Below are positions 37,234-46,900 of a stretch of DNA of 64,000 nt, one piece after another. The stretch's first letter is position 1; the number at the start of each line of letters is the position of its first letter. Made by a program: the position numbers and the translations under genes. Under the pieces are notes generated by a model that saw only the letters and a list, made by a program, of their open reading frames with translations, ran no database searches and was not told the DNA's origin. This DNA comes from Ferrigenium kumadai (GTDB taxonomy: Bacteria; Pseudomonadota; Gammaproteobacteria; Burkholderiales; Gallionellaceae), in contig NZ_AP019536.1 in NCBI RefSeq assembly GCF_018324385.1, positions 1,364,001 through 1,428,000 on the forward strand. The letters run 5' to 3'.

Positions 37234-38253
37234 TTATTCAGTCACACGCACCTTCTTCTCTTCCTTCAGCACCGAACGGATCTCGACGCGACGGTTCTGC
37301 GCGCGACCTTCGGTGGTCTTGTTGTCAGCCACGGGCTGATCGAAGCCATAACCCTTGGTGGTGATACGCGAGGCGACCACCCCCTTCTTGACCAGGTAGG
37401 TCTTTACCGAGGCTGCGCGGCGCTCGGACAGCTTCTGGTTATATGCCTTGGAGCCGCGATTATCGGTATGGCCGGTCACATCCAGTCGCGCATCCTTGTA
37501 CTTGTTCGCGAATTCGACCACTTCATTCAGCTTCTGGAAGGACGTGCTGCGCAGCTTGGCCGAGTTGGTATCGAAGTTCGCGCCTTCGATACGAACCGGC
37601 TTGTCTTCCAGCAATGTCTTCCATGTTTCCTTGACCGGCGCAGGTGCCGCAACAGGAGCAGCCTTAGGCTCTTCCTTAACTGCTACCGGCGCAGCCACCG
37701 GAGCCGGCGCAGCGGCAGTCCCACCAAAGTAGTAGTTGATACCGAGGCTGAGGTTATTGTTGTTCAGCTTGGTCGCGCCGGACTTGCCGCTGCCGCCGGT
37801 ATACTCGCCCAACACGCTCCAGTTGGGAGCGAACTTGTATTCCACGCCCACACCATAATGAACGGCGCTGCCGCCGATCGCGCTGGCCGCGCCGTTGCCA
37901 CCGGTGTGCGCATAACCCAGTTTGGCGTAGGGCAACCACTTGTCGGCCGGCAGACCCAGCTTGGCATCCAGGCCATAGACGGTGCTGCCGTAATTGACGG
38001 CGCCGGGGTTGTGAGTCTTCTTGCTATTGGAATCGGCGAAGCCATCCACACCCAGAAGGAAGCCACCCATGTTCCAGTTGTAGCCGCCCTCGATGCCGTA
38101 GCCGGTCGCTCTCTGGGTATCCACCCCAGTCATGCTGGAACTGTTGGAACCGACCTTGCCGCCAATCCAGCCGCCGTCGAATTCACTCGCCTGTGCTGCA
38201 GTCATGCCCAACAGTGCTGCCGTCAACGCGATACGCATGCCAGTTTTCTTCAT
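37234..38253 (-). CDS. OmpA-family outer membrane protein
   Basis: 339 residues from MKKTGMRIALTAALLG. This ATG has AAGGAG at the right distance; ATGs upstream do not. A signal peptide ends at AQA-SEF (about 22). An eight-strand beta-barrel-like region (about 22-195, with alternating aromatic strands such as GIEGGYNWNMGGFLLGVDGF) is followed by a Pro/Ala-rich linker. The OmpA_C peptidoglycan-binding domain (about 225-330) has LDVTGHTDNRGS with the Asp/Arg that bind diaminopimelate. It links outer membrane and cell wall. Single gene with a promoter at 38301-38328. Confidence 0.93.
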   Translation of the reverse strand: MKKTGMRIALTAALLGMTAAQASEFDGGWIGGKVGSNSSSMTGVDTQRATGYGIEGGYNWNMGGFLLGVDGFADSNSKKTHNPGAVNYGSTVYGLDAKLGLPADKWLPYAKLGYAHTGGNGAASAIGGSAVHYGVGVEYKFAPNWSVLGEYTGGSGKSGATKLNNNNLSLGINYYFGGTAAAPAPVAAPVAVKEEPKAAPVAAPAPVKETWKTLLEDKPVRIEGANFDTNSAKLRSTSFQKLNEVVEFANKYKDARLDVTGHTDNRGSKAYNQKLSERRAASVKTYLVKKGVVASRITTKGYGFDQPVADNKTTEGRAQNRRVEIRSVLKEEKKVRVTE

Positions 38254-38300
38254 CTTTTTCTCCTTGGTGTACATCGATCGATTAACTAAAGAACGGCTGG

Positions 38301-38328
38301 ATTGTATCCAACTTTGCCCGCTCCCAAG
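38301..38328 (-). promoter_or_regulatory. Promoter of the OmpA-type gene
   Basis: On the minus strand TACAAT (38306-38301), a 16-base spacer and CTTGGG (38328-38323); about 48 bases upstream of the start codon. The -10 is good, the -35 is weak. Confidence 0.5.
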
Positions 38329-38366
38329 CCTTTGTTGCAAAAAAACAACTATGCAACTTTACCTAC

Positions 38367-39875
38367 TTATTCGCGCAACAGACGAACATCGGCAGACGTC
38401 TCATCCCGTGACAACTCGACCAGCTTTGGCGGCAATTGCTTGGTGGGTTTGACGCCCAGTTCCTTCAGCATTTCCGCCTGACGGATGACGTTGCCGCGCC
38501 CATTGGCGAATTTGTTCAGCGCGCCATCGTAGGAACGCTTTGCCTGCTCCAGTTTATCGCCCAAGTTCTCCAGGTCTCCGACAAAGCCGACCAGCTTGTC
38601 GTAGAGTTCGGCGCCGCGGCTGGCGATATCCTGCGCATTGCGATTCTGCTGCTCCTGTCGCCACAGGTGCGCCACGGTGCGCACCACGAATAGCAAAGTG
38701 CTGGGGCTGACCAGCAGCACGTTCTTCTTCCAGGCGTCGTGCCACAACTCGCTGTCGTGGGATATTGCCAGCATGAAGGCCGGCTCCACCGGGATGAACA
38801 TCAGCACGAAATCGAGCGACTTCAGGCTGTAAAGCTGCTGGTAATTCTTTTCCGACAGCTCTTTGATATGCGCGCGCACCGAATCCAGATGTCGTCTCAG
38901 CGCGACTTCACGCCGCTGCTCGGATTCCGCATTCGCATGCTCCTCGTAGGCCGTCAGTGACACCTTGGCATCGACGATCAGATGCCGCTCTTCCGGCAGA
39001 TGCACCACCACGTCCGGCTGCGCACGCGTACCGTCCGCGCGGGTATGGCTTTCCTGCACATCGTATTCGTAGCCCTTGCGAAGGCCGGATGCCTCCAGCA
39101 CCCGCTCCAGGATCAGCTCGCCCCAGTTTCCCTGCGCCTTGGCTTGGCCTTTAAGCGCGCTGGTGAGGTTGTGCGCATCCTTCGATAGCTGATTGTTCAG
39201 CGACATCAGTTGCTTGACCTGCTCGGCCAGCGCGGAACGGTCCTTGCCCTCCTGCACATAGACCTCCTCCACCTTGCCCTGGAACTCGGTGATCTTGATC
39301 TTGAGCGGCTCCAGCAACTGGTTGAGATTGGTCTGGTTCTGCTCAGTGAAACGCTTGGTCTTGTCTTCCAGTATCTCGCCGGCCAGCGTCTTGAAGCGGT
39401 CGGACAACTGCTCTTCGGCACGCGTCAGCAACTGCAGCTTTTCCTGAGTCTGGGTACGTTCCGCTTCGAGCGTCGTGTTCAGTTCGGCGACCTGGGTGCT
39501 CAAGCGCTGCCTCTCTGCGGTGAGTTGGTCGCGCAATGCGGCCAGCTCGTCCTTCTCGCGCCTGAGCGTCGCTATGTGTTCAAGCTGTCCGGCGACCGTC
39601 GATTCCGCCGCGCCCAGCTTCTCGCGCAGACCGCCAAGTTCCTGCTCCAGCTTTTGACCGATAACCTCGGCGGCGGCATGTTCCGCCGACAATCGCCGCG
39701 CATCCTCCTGCGCCGCGCTCAGCCGCTCACCGAGTCGCGCCAGTTCGATCTGGCTTTCGGCCTTTGCTTGCGCCACAGCGGATGCCATGCGCTCGCGCTG
39801 GATCAGCCGGAATACGGCAGCACCGGCCAGCAAGCCGACGAATAAAGAAACGAGAATGCTGCCCAATTGCTCCAT
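38367..39875 (-). CDS. rmuC: DNA recombination protein RmuC
   Basis: 502 residues from MEQLGSILVSLFVG, with GGGGGAG 9 bases upstream; a TTG at 39893 is a weaker alternative. One N-terminal membrane helix (about 6-26) precedes a long coiled coil (about 30-190). The PF02646 nuclease-like core follows with GNWGELILERVLEASGL, QPDVVVHLPEERHLIVDAKVSL and VSPSTLLFVVRTVAHLW. RmuC limits inversions at short inverted repeats. The VDAK motif resembles a restriction-fold active site (inference). Confidence 0.92.
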   Translation of the reverse strand: MEQLGSILVSLFVGLLAGAAVFRLIQRERMASAVAQAKAESQIELARLGERLSAAQEDARRLSAEHAAAEVIGQKLEQELGGLREKLGAAESTVAGQLEHIATLRREKDELAALRDQLTAERQRLSTQVAELNTTLEAERTQTQEKLQLLTRAEEQLSDRFKTLAGEILEDKTKRFTEQNQTNLNQLLEPLKIKITEFQGKVEEVYVQEGKDRSALAEQVKQLMSLNNQLSKDAHNLTSALKGQAKAQGNWGELILERVLEASGLRKGYEYDVQESHTRADGTRAQPDVVVHLPEERHLIVDAKVSLTAYEEHANAESEQRREVALRRHLDSVRAHIKELSEKNYQQLYSLKSLDFVLMFIPVEPAFMLAISHDSELWHDAWKKNVLLVSPSTLLFVVRTVAHLWRQEQQNRNAQDIASRGAELYDKLVGFVGDLENLGDKLEQAKRSYDGALNKFANGRGNVIRQAEMLKELGVKPTKQLPPKLVELSRDETSADVRLLRE

Positions 39876-39930
39876 GCGTACCGACTCCCCCAAATTGAGT
39901 TGCAGTATAAATCAACCGACCTGTGCAAAT

Positions 39931-39959
39931 AAAAAGGGATGCCTGCGCATCCCTTTTTT
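39931..39959 (-). terminator. typA terminator
   Basis: AAAAAGGGATGC-CTGC-GCATCCCTTTTTT, a perfect stem with A's on one side and T's on the other. It is placed 21 bases after the typA stop and 56 bases upstream of the rmuC start, so it separates the two minus-strand genes. Confidence 0.9.
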
Positions 39960-39979
39960 ACTTCAAGCCAACCGGCGAA

Positions 39980-41809
39980 TTACAAACCGCGAGCTTGGCG
40001 CTTGCGCTCGTTTTCCGTCAGGTAACGTTTACGGATCCGGATGGATTGCGGAGTGAGTTCGACCAGCTCATCGTCGTCGATGAACTCGACTGCGGACTCC
40101 AGCGTCAGGCGGATCGGCGGGGTCAGGCGGACGGCCTCGTCGGTGCCGGAGGCGCGTACGTTGGTCAGCTTCTTGCCCTTGATCGGGTTGACGATCAGAT
40201 CGTTGTCGCGACTGTGGATGCCGATGACCATACCTTCGTACAACTTATCGCCGGGAGACACGAACATGCGGCCGCGATCTTCCAGGTTCCACAGCGCATA
40301 GGCCACGGCCTCGCCGTTTTCTGCCGAGATCAACACGCCGTTGTGGCGCCCCGGCAGGTCGGCCTTGACCGGACCATAGTCGTCAAACACGTGGCCGATC
40401 AGGCCGGTGCCGCGAGTCATGGTCATGAAGTCGGACTGGAAGCCGATCAGGCCGCGCGCCGGAATGTGGTATTCCAGGCGGGTACGTCCCTGGCCGTCGG
40501 ATTCCATGTTGGTCAGCTCGCCGCGGCGGCGACCGATCTCTTCCATGACCGCGCCCTGATGGCCGTCTTCAAGGTCGATCGACAGGTTTTCGTACGGCTC
40601 GCACTTCTCGCCGTTGATGTCCTTGTAAACCACGCGCGGCTTGGCCACCGCCATTTCGAAGCCTTCGCGGCGCATGTTTTCCAGCAGGATGGTCAGGTGC
40701 AGTTCGCCGCGGCCGGAGACGCGGAATACGTCGGCGTCTTCGGTATCTTCCACGCGCAGCGCGACGTTGGTCAGCAACTCCTTGTTCAGGCGGTCGCGGA
40801 TCTGGCGACTGGTGACGAACTTGCCTTCGGTGCCGGCCAGCGGCGAGGTGTTCACCATGAAGTCCATGGTCAGCGTCGGCTCGTCCACCGTCAGCATCGG
40901 CAGGCCGACCGGATTGTCCTTGTCGCAGATGGTCACGCCGATACCGATCTCTTCCAGACCGGAGATGATGATGATGTCACCCGCTTCGGCGCCATCGACC
41001 GGCACGCGATCCAGCCCTTGGAAGCCCAGCACCTGGTTGATACGGCCCGAGCCCACCTGCTCTTCGTGGTTCATCACCACGACTTGCTGGCCCGGCTTGA
41101 TGCGACCGTTCAACACGCGACCGACACCGAGGCGACCGGTGAACGTCGAGTAGTCAAGCGCGGCCAGTTGCAATTGCAGCGGCGCATCCGGGCTGCCCGG
41201 CGGGGTCGGAACATGCGCGAGCACGGTCTCGAACAGCGGCTTCATGTCGTTGGCAGAACCGCCTTGGGAAGGCGCATCCTTCAGATCCAGGCAAGCCCAG
41301 CCGTTCAGGCCGGATGCATAGATGATGGGGAAGTCGAGCTGCTCGTCGGTCGCGCCCAGCTTGTCGAACAGGTCGAAAGTCTGGTTCACCACCCAATCCG
41401 GACGCGCGCCGGGACGATCGACCTTGTTGATCACGACGATGGGCTTCAAGCCCAGGGCCAGCGCCTTCTTGGTCACGAAGCGGGTCTGCGGCATCGGGCC
41501 TTCGACCGCATCCACCAGCAGCAGCACGCCGTTCACCATGCCCAGCACGCGCTCCACCTCGCCGCCGAAGTCGGCGTGTCCCGGTGTGTCGACGATGTTG
41601 ATGTGATATTCGCCGTACTTGATCGCGGTGTTCTTCGCGAGAATGGTGATGCCGCGCTCTTTTTCGAGATCGTTGCTGTCCATCACGCGATTGTCCACCT
41701 TCTGGTTCTCGCGGAAGGTACCGGACTGGCGGAGGAGTTGGTCAACCAGCGTGGTCTTGCCGTGGTCAACGTGGGCGATGATGGCGATATTGCGGAGGGC
41801 GCGGGACAT
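39980..41809 (-). CDS. typA: Translational GTPase TypA/BipA
   Basis: 609 residues from [19 protein letters not shown]. The G-domain motifs [15 protein letters not shown] ([13 protein letters not shown]), [14 protein letters not shown] and NKVD are present. Domain II, two EF-G-like domains (III and V) and the BipA-specific C-terminal domain ([25 protein letters not shown]) complete the protein at normal length. It binds 70S ribosomes and aids 50S assembly at low temperature. A -10-like TAGAAT with extended TGA lies at 41848-41843 on the minus strand, 34 bases before the start. Confidence 0.96.
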   Translation of the reverse strand: MSRALRNIAIIAHVDHGKTTLVDQLLRQSGTFRENQKVDNRVMDSNDLEKERGITILAKNTAIKYGEYHINIVDTPGHADFGGEVERVLGMVNGVLLLVDAVEGPMPQTRFVTKKALALGLKPIVVINKVDRPGARPDWVVNQTFDLFDKLGATDEQLDFPIIYASGLNGWACLDLKDAPSQGGSANDMKPLFETVLAHVPTPPGSPDAPLQLQLAALDYSTFTGRLGVGRVLNGRIKPGQQVVVMNHEEQVGSGRINQVLGFQGLDRVPVDGAEAGDIIIISGLEEIGIGVTICDKDNPVGLPMLTVDEPTLTMDFMVNTSPLAGTEGKFVTSRQIRDRLNKELLTNVALRVEDTEDADVFRVSGRGELHLTILLENMRREGFEMAVAKPRVVYKDINGEKCEPYENLSIDLEDGHQGAVMEEIGRRRGELTNMESDGQGRTRLEYHIPARGLIGFQSDFMTMTRGTGLIGHVFDDYGPVKADLPGRHNGVLISAENGEAVAYALWNLEDRGRMFVSPGDKLYEGMVIGIHSRDNDLIVNPIKGKKLTNVRASGTDEAVRLTPPIRLTLESAVEFIDDDELVELTPQSIRIRKRYLTENERKRQARGL

Positions 41810-41958
41810 GGAATAACTACCTGCAAAGTTCAAAGGGCGCGCATTCTATCACAACGGGCGCACATATCCCGCATAGGAAAAAATAGCAACAAGAAATCAG
41901 GGACAAACGCCGACCCGCATTATCCGAGCCGGCAGTCGCACCACGCATCAGTTACCGC

Positions 41959-42225
41959 TCAGAAGCTGGAGCACTGCATGAAGCCCGGCTGATTGATGCA
42001 AGTTGTCGTCAACGGGTATCCCCGCTGGTAGACGTCCCGCGTGTCCAGCCGCAATATGCAGTCCCGCCACTGGTCGGAGTTCCACTTGTAACCAAGCTTT
42101 TCGCAGGCGGGGCCATAAACCACGATCATTTCGTTGACTTGGCGCTGCATCTGGACCGCCCTTTCAGCCGGCGTCGCACAACCCGCCAATACCGCGGCGG
42201 CGATTAGATATAGGAAGATACGCAT
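41959..42225 (-). CDS. Small lipoprotein of unknown function
   Basis: 88 residues. The signal peptide MRIFLYLIAAAVLAGCATP has a clear lipobox LAGC, so the mature protein should start at Cys15 with a lipid anchor. The mature part has conserved-looking Cys residues (ACEKLGYKW, DCILRL, TTCINQPGFMQC) that could form two disulphides. The ribosome binding site AAGGAGG is strong. It lies 66 bases downstream of the TpsB gene on the same strand and may share its transcript. No family is recognised. Confidence 0.75.
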   Translation of the reverse strand: MRIFLYLIAAAVLAGCATPAERAVQMQRQVNEMIVVYGPACEKLGYKWNSDQWRDCILRLDTRDVYQRGYPLTTTCINQPGFMQCSSF

Positions 42226-42291
42226 GGCAACCTCCTTTCGCAGAGTCCATTCGACTGCGAGAGGAAGAGTTGGTTCGTTCGAAGACCGGCG

Positions 42292-43983
42292 TCAGAACTC
42301 CTTGCCGACCTCGCCCCATGCCCGGGTCGAAGCGGTACCCCCCACCAGCGCCGGTGCCGAACCTAGGCGTGAGGCAACGTACGCTTTGGCATGCCACCGG
42401 TCAGGACCGATCCAGTTGATCCCCACCCCTGCGCCGGTCAGGGTCGCGCTATTGGTTCCCGCGACCCAAGGCTTCTTGTTGACCGTGACATGCGCGCTAT
42501 CGATGAAGGCCAATGCCTGCCACTGACCGTACCCGGTTTTGCCGAAATCGTGACGGAGTTCGGCGGTTGCCGTATAGCCGGTATCGCCCGACGCCGCACC
42601 CATGTCGTAAGCCCGCACCGTATAGGGGCCGCCTACGGTCATTTTCTCGGCCGAATCCAGATTGGTGTTCGCCCCTTGGGCCGCCGCGGTGAAATAAAGT
42701 GCGTTCGTTGCCGACAGCGCTTGCAGGCGGGAGAAGTTCGCATTCCATTTCGAGAAGCTGCCCTGCGTTTTCGCCGTTCCCGCATCGGCAGCCTGCGCCG
42801 CGGCATCGTCGAAGCCTACGCGCCCCGATGTCCAGCCCAGGCTCCAGGTATTGACGCCGCCGGACATAAGCGCATCGCGCAAGTCTCCGCTCAGGCTGAG
42901 TACCCAGTTACCAAGGTGTCGATCGGTCCGGATCGCGCTTGCATCGATGCGGTCGCGCAACTGCTTTTGGTCGTACTGGAGTTGACCGTAAAGATTGACA
43001 TCCCGACTGCGCACGAAAGGATGCTTCGCCCATAGACTGCCTACCTGCGCGGTGCCGTGACTGTTGAGCGGCGCCAGGGTGTCGCCCAGGATGTAGCGCA
43101 CCGCCGAATATGCTCCACCCATACGGGTACCCTGCCCGTTCAGCAGCGACTCGTAACTGACGCGAGCATAATCCAGCCCCCTTCCGGAGCTGAGGGCGCT
43201 CAGGCTTAGAACGTCGCCTTGATGCAGCGGGTCGATGAAGTTTACCGATCCCACGGCACGCACTTTCCCGGTATAGCGGTTGCCATAGTTGTCCAGTCCC
43301 ACATTTCCGGTAACCGCAGCGGTTGGCTCAGCTTCCACCTGAAGGTTCGAGGTGCCTACGGCCTCGCCGGGTTTCAATGTCGCGTTGACCTCGACTCCCG
43401 GGATGTCCGAGAGCAGCAGCAGTGCATGATCCATTTCCTTCTGGCCGACGACCTGCCCGCTCTGCAAGGGGGAGAGCGTGTCCTGCAGTAGCCCATCGTT
43501 CACCCGGCTGCGGTTGTCGAGATTGATCTTGCCGTAACGCGCCTCGATGACTTCGATGTTCAGCACACCGTCGCGGATCGTCTGCGCCGGAATGATCGCC
43601 CGGGCCAGCGGATAGCCGTGGCTTTGGTAGAAATCGGTGATGCGGGCAGCCAGATCATTCAGCTGGGAAAGGTCGAGACTCTTGCCCTCTCCTTCTGCCA
43701 CCAGCGCATGCAGGGTCGCCGTATCGAACAGGGTATTGCCCGTGATCCTGATGGTCTTCACTTCGAACGGCGCGGAGGGAGGCAGCTTGACGCCGCCTTG
43801 CGATTCGATCTTGAGCCCCGTTCCGCTGGACGACGGCGCAGGAGGAACGGCAGGCTTGATCTCCTGCAGGATAGTCCCCGCGTTTGGCGCGGCCGGGCCT
43901 GCCGCCTGGACGGCGAGAGGGGAAAGCAGCAGCGCTGCCAATAACGGTTTCATAACGAAGTGCTGCCTGGTATCGAATTTCAT
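42292..43983 (-). CDS. Two-partner secretion translocator (ShlB/FhaC/HecB family, TpsB)
   Basis: 563 residues; an alternative start at 43953 (MKPLLAALLLSPLAVQA) gives a cleaner signal peptide. A POTRA-type region at about 75-150 (FEVKTIRITGNTLFDTATLHAL) and a second POTRA at about 150-230 are followed by a 16-strand barrel domain. The conserved barrel motif with the key Arg appears as VRAYDMGAASGDTGY, in place of the more usual VRGY/F. It would secrete the adjacent TpsA across the outer membrane. Only 11 bases separate it from the tpsA stop, so they form one operon. Confidence 0.92.
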   Translation of the reverse strand: MKFDTRQHFVMKPLLAALLLSPLAVQAAGPAAPNAGTILQEIKPAVPPAPSSSGTGLKIESQGGVKLPPSAPFEVKTIRITGNTLFDTATLHALVAEGEGKSLDLSQLNDLAARITDFYQSHGYPLARAIIPAQTIRDGVLNIEVIEARYGKINLDNRSRVNDGLLQDTLSPLQSGQVVGQKEMDHALLLLSDIPGVEVNATLKPGEAVGTSNLQVEAEPTAAVTGNVGLDNYGNRYTGKVRAVGSVNFIDPLHQGDVLSLSALSSGRGLDYARVSYESLLNGQGTRMGGAYSAVRYILGDTLAPLNSHGTAQVGSLWAKHPFVRSRDVNLYGQLQYDQKQLRDRIDASAIRTDRHLGNWVLSLSGDLRDALMSGGVNTWSLGWTSGRVGFDDAAAQAADAGTAKTQGSFSKWNANFSRLQALSATNALYFTAAAQGANTNLDSAEKMTVGGPYTVRAYDMGAASGDTGYTATAELRHDFGKTGYGQWQALAFIDSAHVTVNKKPWVAGTNSATLTGAGVGINWIGPDRWHAKAYVASRLGSAPALVGGTASTRAWGEVGKEF

Positions 43984-43994
43984 AGCGAATCTTT

Positions 43995-46900
43995 TTAGTC
44001 GTTTACGTGGACCATGTTCTCCGGCAGCTTCATGCCGCCATTCACAATGTGCAATGTTGCTCCCATACCTCCGATGTTCAGGGTGGTATTCACCAAGGCA
44101 CTGCTGCCCGCCCCTGATGTTGTTTCATCCTTGGATACGCTGACAGCTCCAGAACTCTGTTCCACCGTTATGGAAGGGGACAGGCTCAAAGCCTGAGGCT
44201 GTATGCTCGCCTGGGGAGGCAGCACGCTAGCCTGCACCTGGGCGATCGCATTCTGCGCCGGTTGCGGCGGTGCGGCCGGAACAGATACAGAAGTGATGTT
44301 GGCGGTGGTGCTGGCCTGGTCGGTGATGGTGTAGTTGCCTGCGTCGGCGCCGCCGTACGTGCTGGTCAGCGTAACGGTCTTTCCGTTGCCTACGTTCGGG
44401 TCGGCGAACGTACCGGTCGCGCTCACCGATACCGCGTCGGCACCGAGCTTGCCGGTATACACCGCACCTGCGGTGCTGATGGTCGCCGCAGTCGTGCCGT
44501 CATGCGTTTTGTCGCTAGCGGTGATGCCGCTGATGCTCAATGCGGCCGGTGTGATGTTCGCGGTCAGGCCGGCCGGCTGCCCCAGCGCATAGTTGCCGGC
44601 ATCCGCTCCGCTGATGGTGTAGCCGGTCACCGTCACCGCCTTGCCGGTGCCCACATTCTTGTCGGCGAACGCCCCGCTGGCTAGACCGCCCAGCGACACC
44701 ACATCGGTACCCAGTACGGCGATCGAAGCCGTGCCGCTTAGCGTGGCCGTAGTGGTCGCGTCATACACCTTGTTTGCAGCGGTCACGCCGGTCACTGCAA
44801 GGTTGGCCGGGGTGATGTTGGCGGTGACGCCGGTGGGCTGCACGACGGTGTAGTTGCCCGCGTCCGTACCGCCCAGTGTGTAGCCGGTGACGGTCACGGC
44901 CTTGCCACTGCCGACATTCTTATTGGCGAACGTCCCGCTGCCCGTGCCGCCCAGCGTGACCACATCGGTGCCCAGCGCGGTGACCGTCGCCGTGCCGCCC
45001 AGCGTCGCCGCGATGGTCGCGTCATAGGTCTTGTTCGCGGCGGTCACGCCGGTCACTGCAAGGTTGGCAGGCGTGATGTTTGCGGTGGTGCTGGCCTGGT
45101 CGGTGAAGGTGTAGTTCCCGGCATCAGCGCCGCCATGGGTGCTGGTCAACGTGACGGTCTTGCCGTTCGCAACATTCTTGTCCGCGAAGGTGCCGGTGGC
45201 GGAAACCGTGACCACGTCGGCGCCCATCTTGCCGGTGAGCACCGCGCCTGCGGTGTTGACGGTGGCGGCGGTGGTGGCATCGTAGGTCTTGTTGCTGGCG
45301 GTGATGCCGCTCACGGTGATCGCCGCCGGCGTGATGTTGGCGGTGGTGCTGGCCTGGTCGGTGAAGGTGTAGTTGCCCGCATCGGCGCCGCCGTGGGTGC
45401 TGGTCAGCGTGACGGTCTTGCCGTTTGCGACGTTCTTGTCGGCGAAGGTGCCGGTGGCGGAAACCGTCACCACGTCGGCGCCGATCTTGCCGGTATACAC
45501 CGCGCCTGCGGTGTTGACGGTGGCGGCGGTGGTGGCGTCGTAGGTCTTGTTGCTGGCGCTGATGCCGCTCACGGTGATCGCCGCCGGCGTAATGTTGGCG
45601 GTCGACCCGGGCTGTACGATGGCGTAGTTGCCCGCGTCGGCCCCACCCAGCGTGTAGCCGGTCACGGTGACGGCCTTGGCGTTGCCGACGTTCTTGTCGG
45701 CGAAGGTGCCGCTGCCGGTGCCGCCCACGGTGACCGCGTCGGTGCCATACGCAACGACGCTTGCCAATCCGACCAGCGTGGCCGAGTTGGTACCGTCGTA
45801 GGTCTTGCTGTTGGCGACCACCCCGGTCACCAACAGGTTGGCCGGCGTAATGTTGGCGGTGAGGCCGGTGGGCTGTATAACCCAGTAGTTGCCGGCATCA
45901 GTTCCGCTGATGGTGTAACCGGTCACCGTGACGGCCTTGCCGTTGCCAACGGTCTTGGTGGCGAAAGTGCCGCTACCGGTGCCGCCCACGGAAACCACGT
46001 CGCTGCCCAGCGCGGCGACGGTCGCCGTGCCGCTCAAGGTGGCGGCAACACTGGTGTCGTAGGTCTTGTTATTTGCGGTGACGCCGCTTACCGTCAACGA
46101 CTTCTGAAAGATGTTCGCCGACACGCCACCTTGCACCATCGTGTAGTTGCCCGCGTCCGCACCGCCCAGCGAAAAGCCGCTCAGCGTTACCGCCTTGCCG
46201 TTGCCCACATTCTTGTCCAAGAACGCCCCTGTGCCCGTCCCATTCAGCGTCACCGTTTCTCCCGCCACCAGCGAACCATTCAGCCACGCGCTCCCCGGGC
46301 TCAGCGTCGCCGTCGTGGTCGCGTCATACGTCTTGTTAACTGCGGTGGCGAGCAGCGTCAGCGTCCTCGGAATGATGTTCGCCGTCACGCCGGTCGGCTG
46401 CACCACCGTGTAGTTACCGGCATCCGCGCCGCTCAGCGCAAAGCCGCTCACCGTCACCGTCTTGCCGTTGCCCACGTTCTTGTCCGCGAACGCCCCGCTG
46501 GCTAGACCGCCCAGCGTCACTACATCAGTGCCCAGCGCAGCTTCAAGTACTGCCGGCCCCTGCAGCGTCGCCGTCGTGGTCCCGTCATAGGTCTTGTTAT
46601 TTGCGGTGACGCCGCTCACCGTCAGCGACTTCGGCGCGATGTTTGCGGTCACGCCGGTCGGCTGTACCAGCGTGTAGTTGCCGGCATCAGTACCGCTGAT
46701 CGTGTAACCGGTCACCGTCACGGCCTTGCCGTTGCCGACGTTCTTGTCGGCGAAGGTACCGCTGCCGGCGCCGCCCACGGAAACCACATCGCTGCCCAGC
46801 GCAGCGACAGTCGCCGTGCCTGCGAGTGTCGCTGCAACGGTGGCGTCGTAAGTCTTGTTGTTCGCGGTGATGCCCGTCACGGTGAGGTTGGCCGGCGTGA

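Noticed and set aside
39923-41992. A 689-codon plus-strand frame opposite typA
   Set aside because: Antisense shadow of typA with no recognisable protein motifs.
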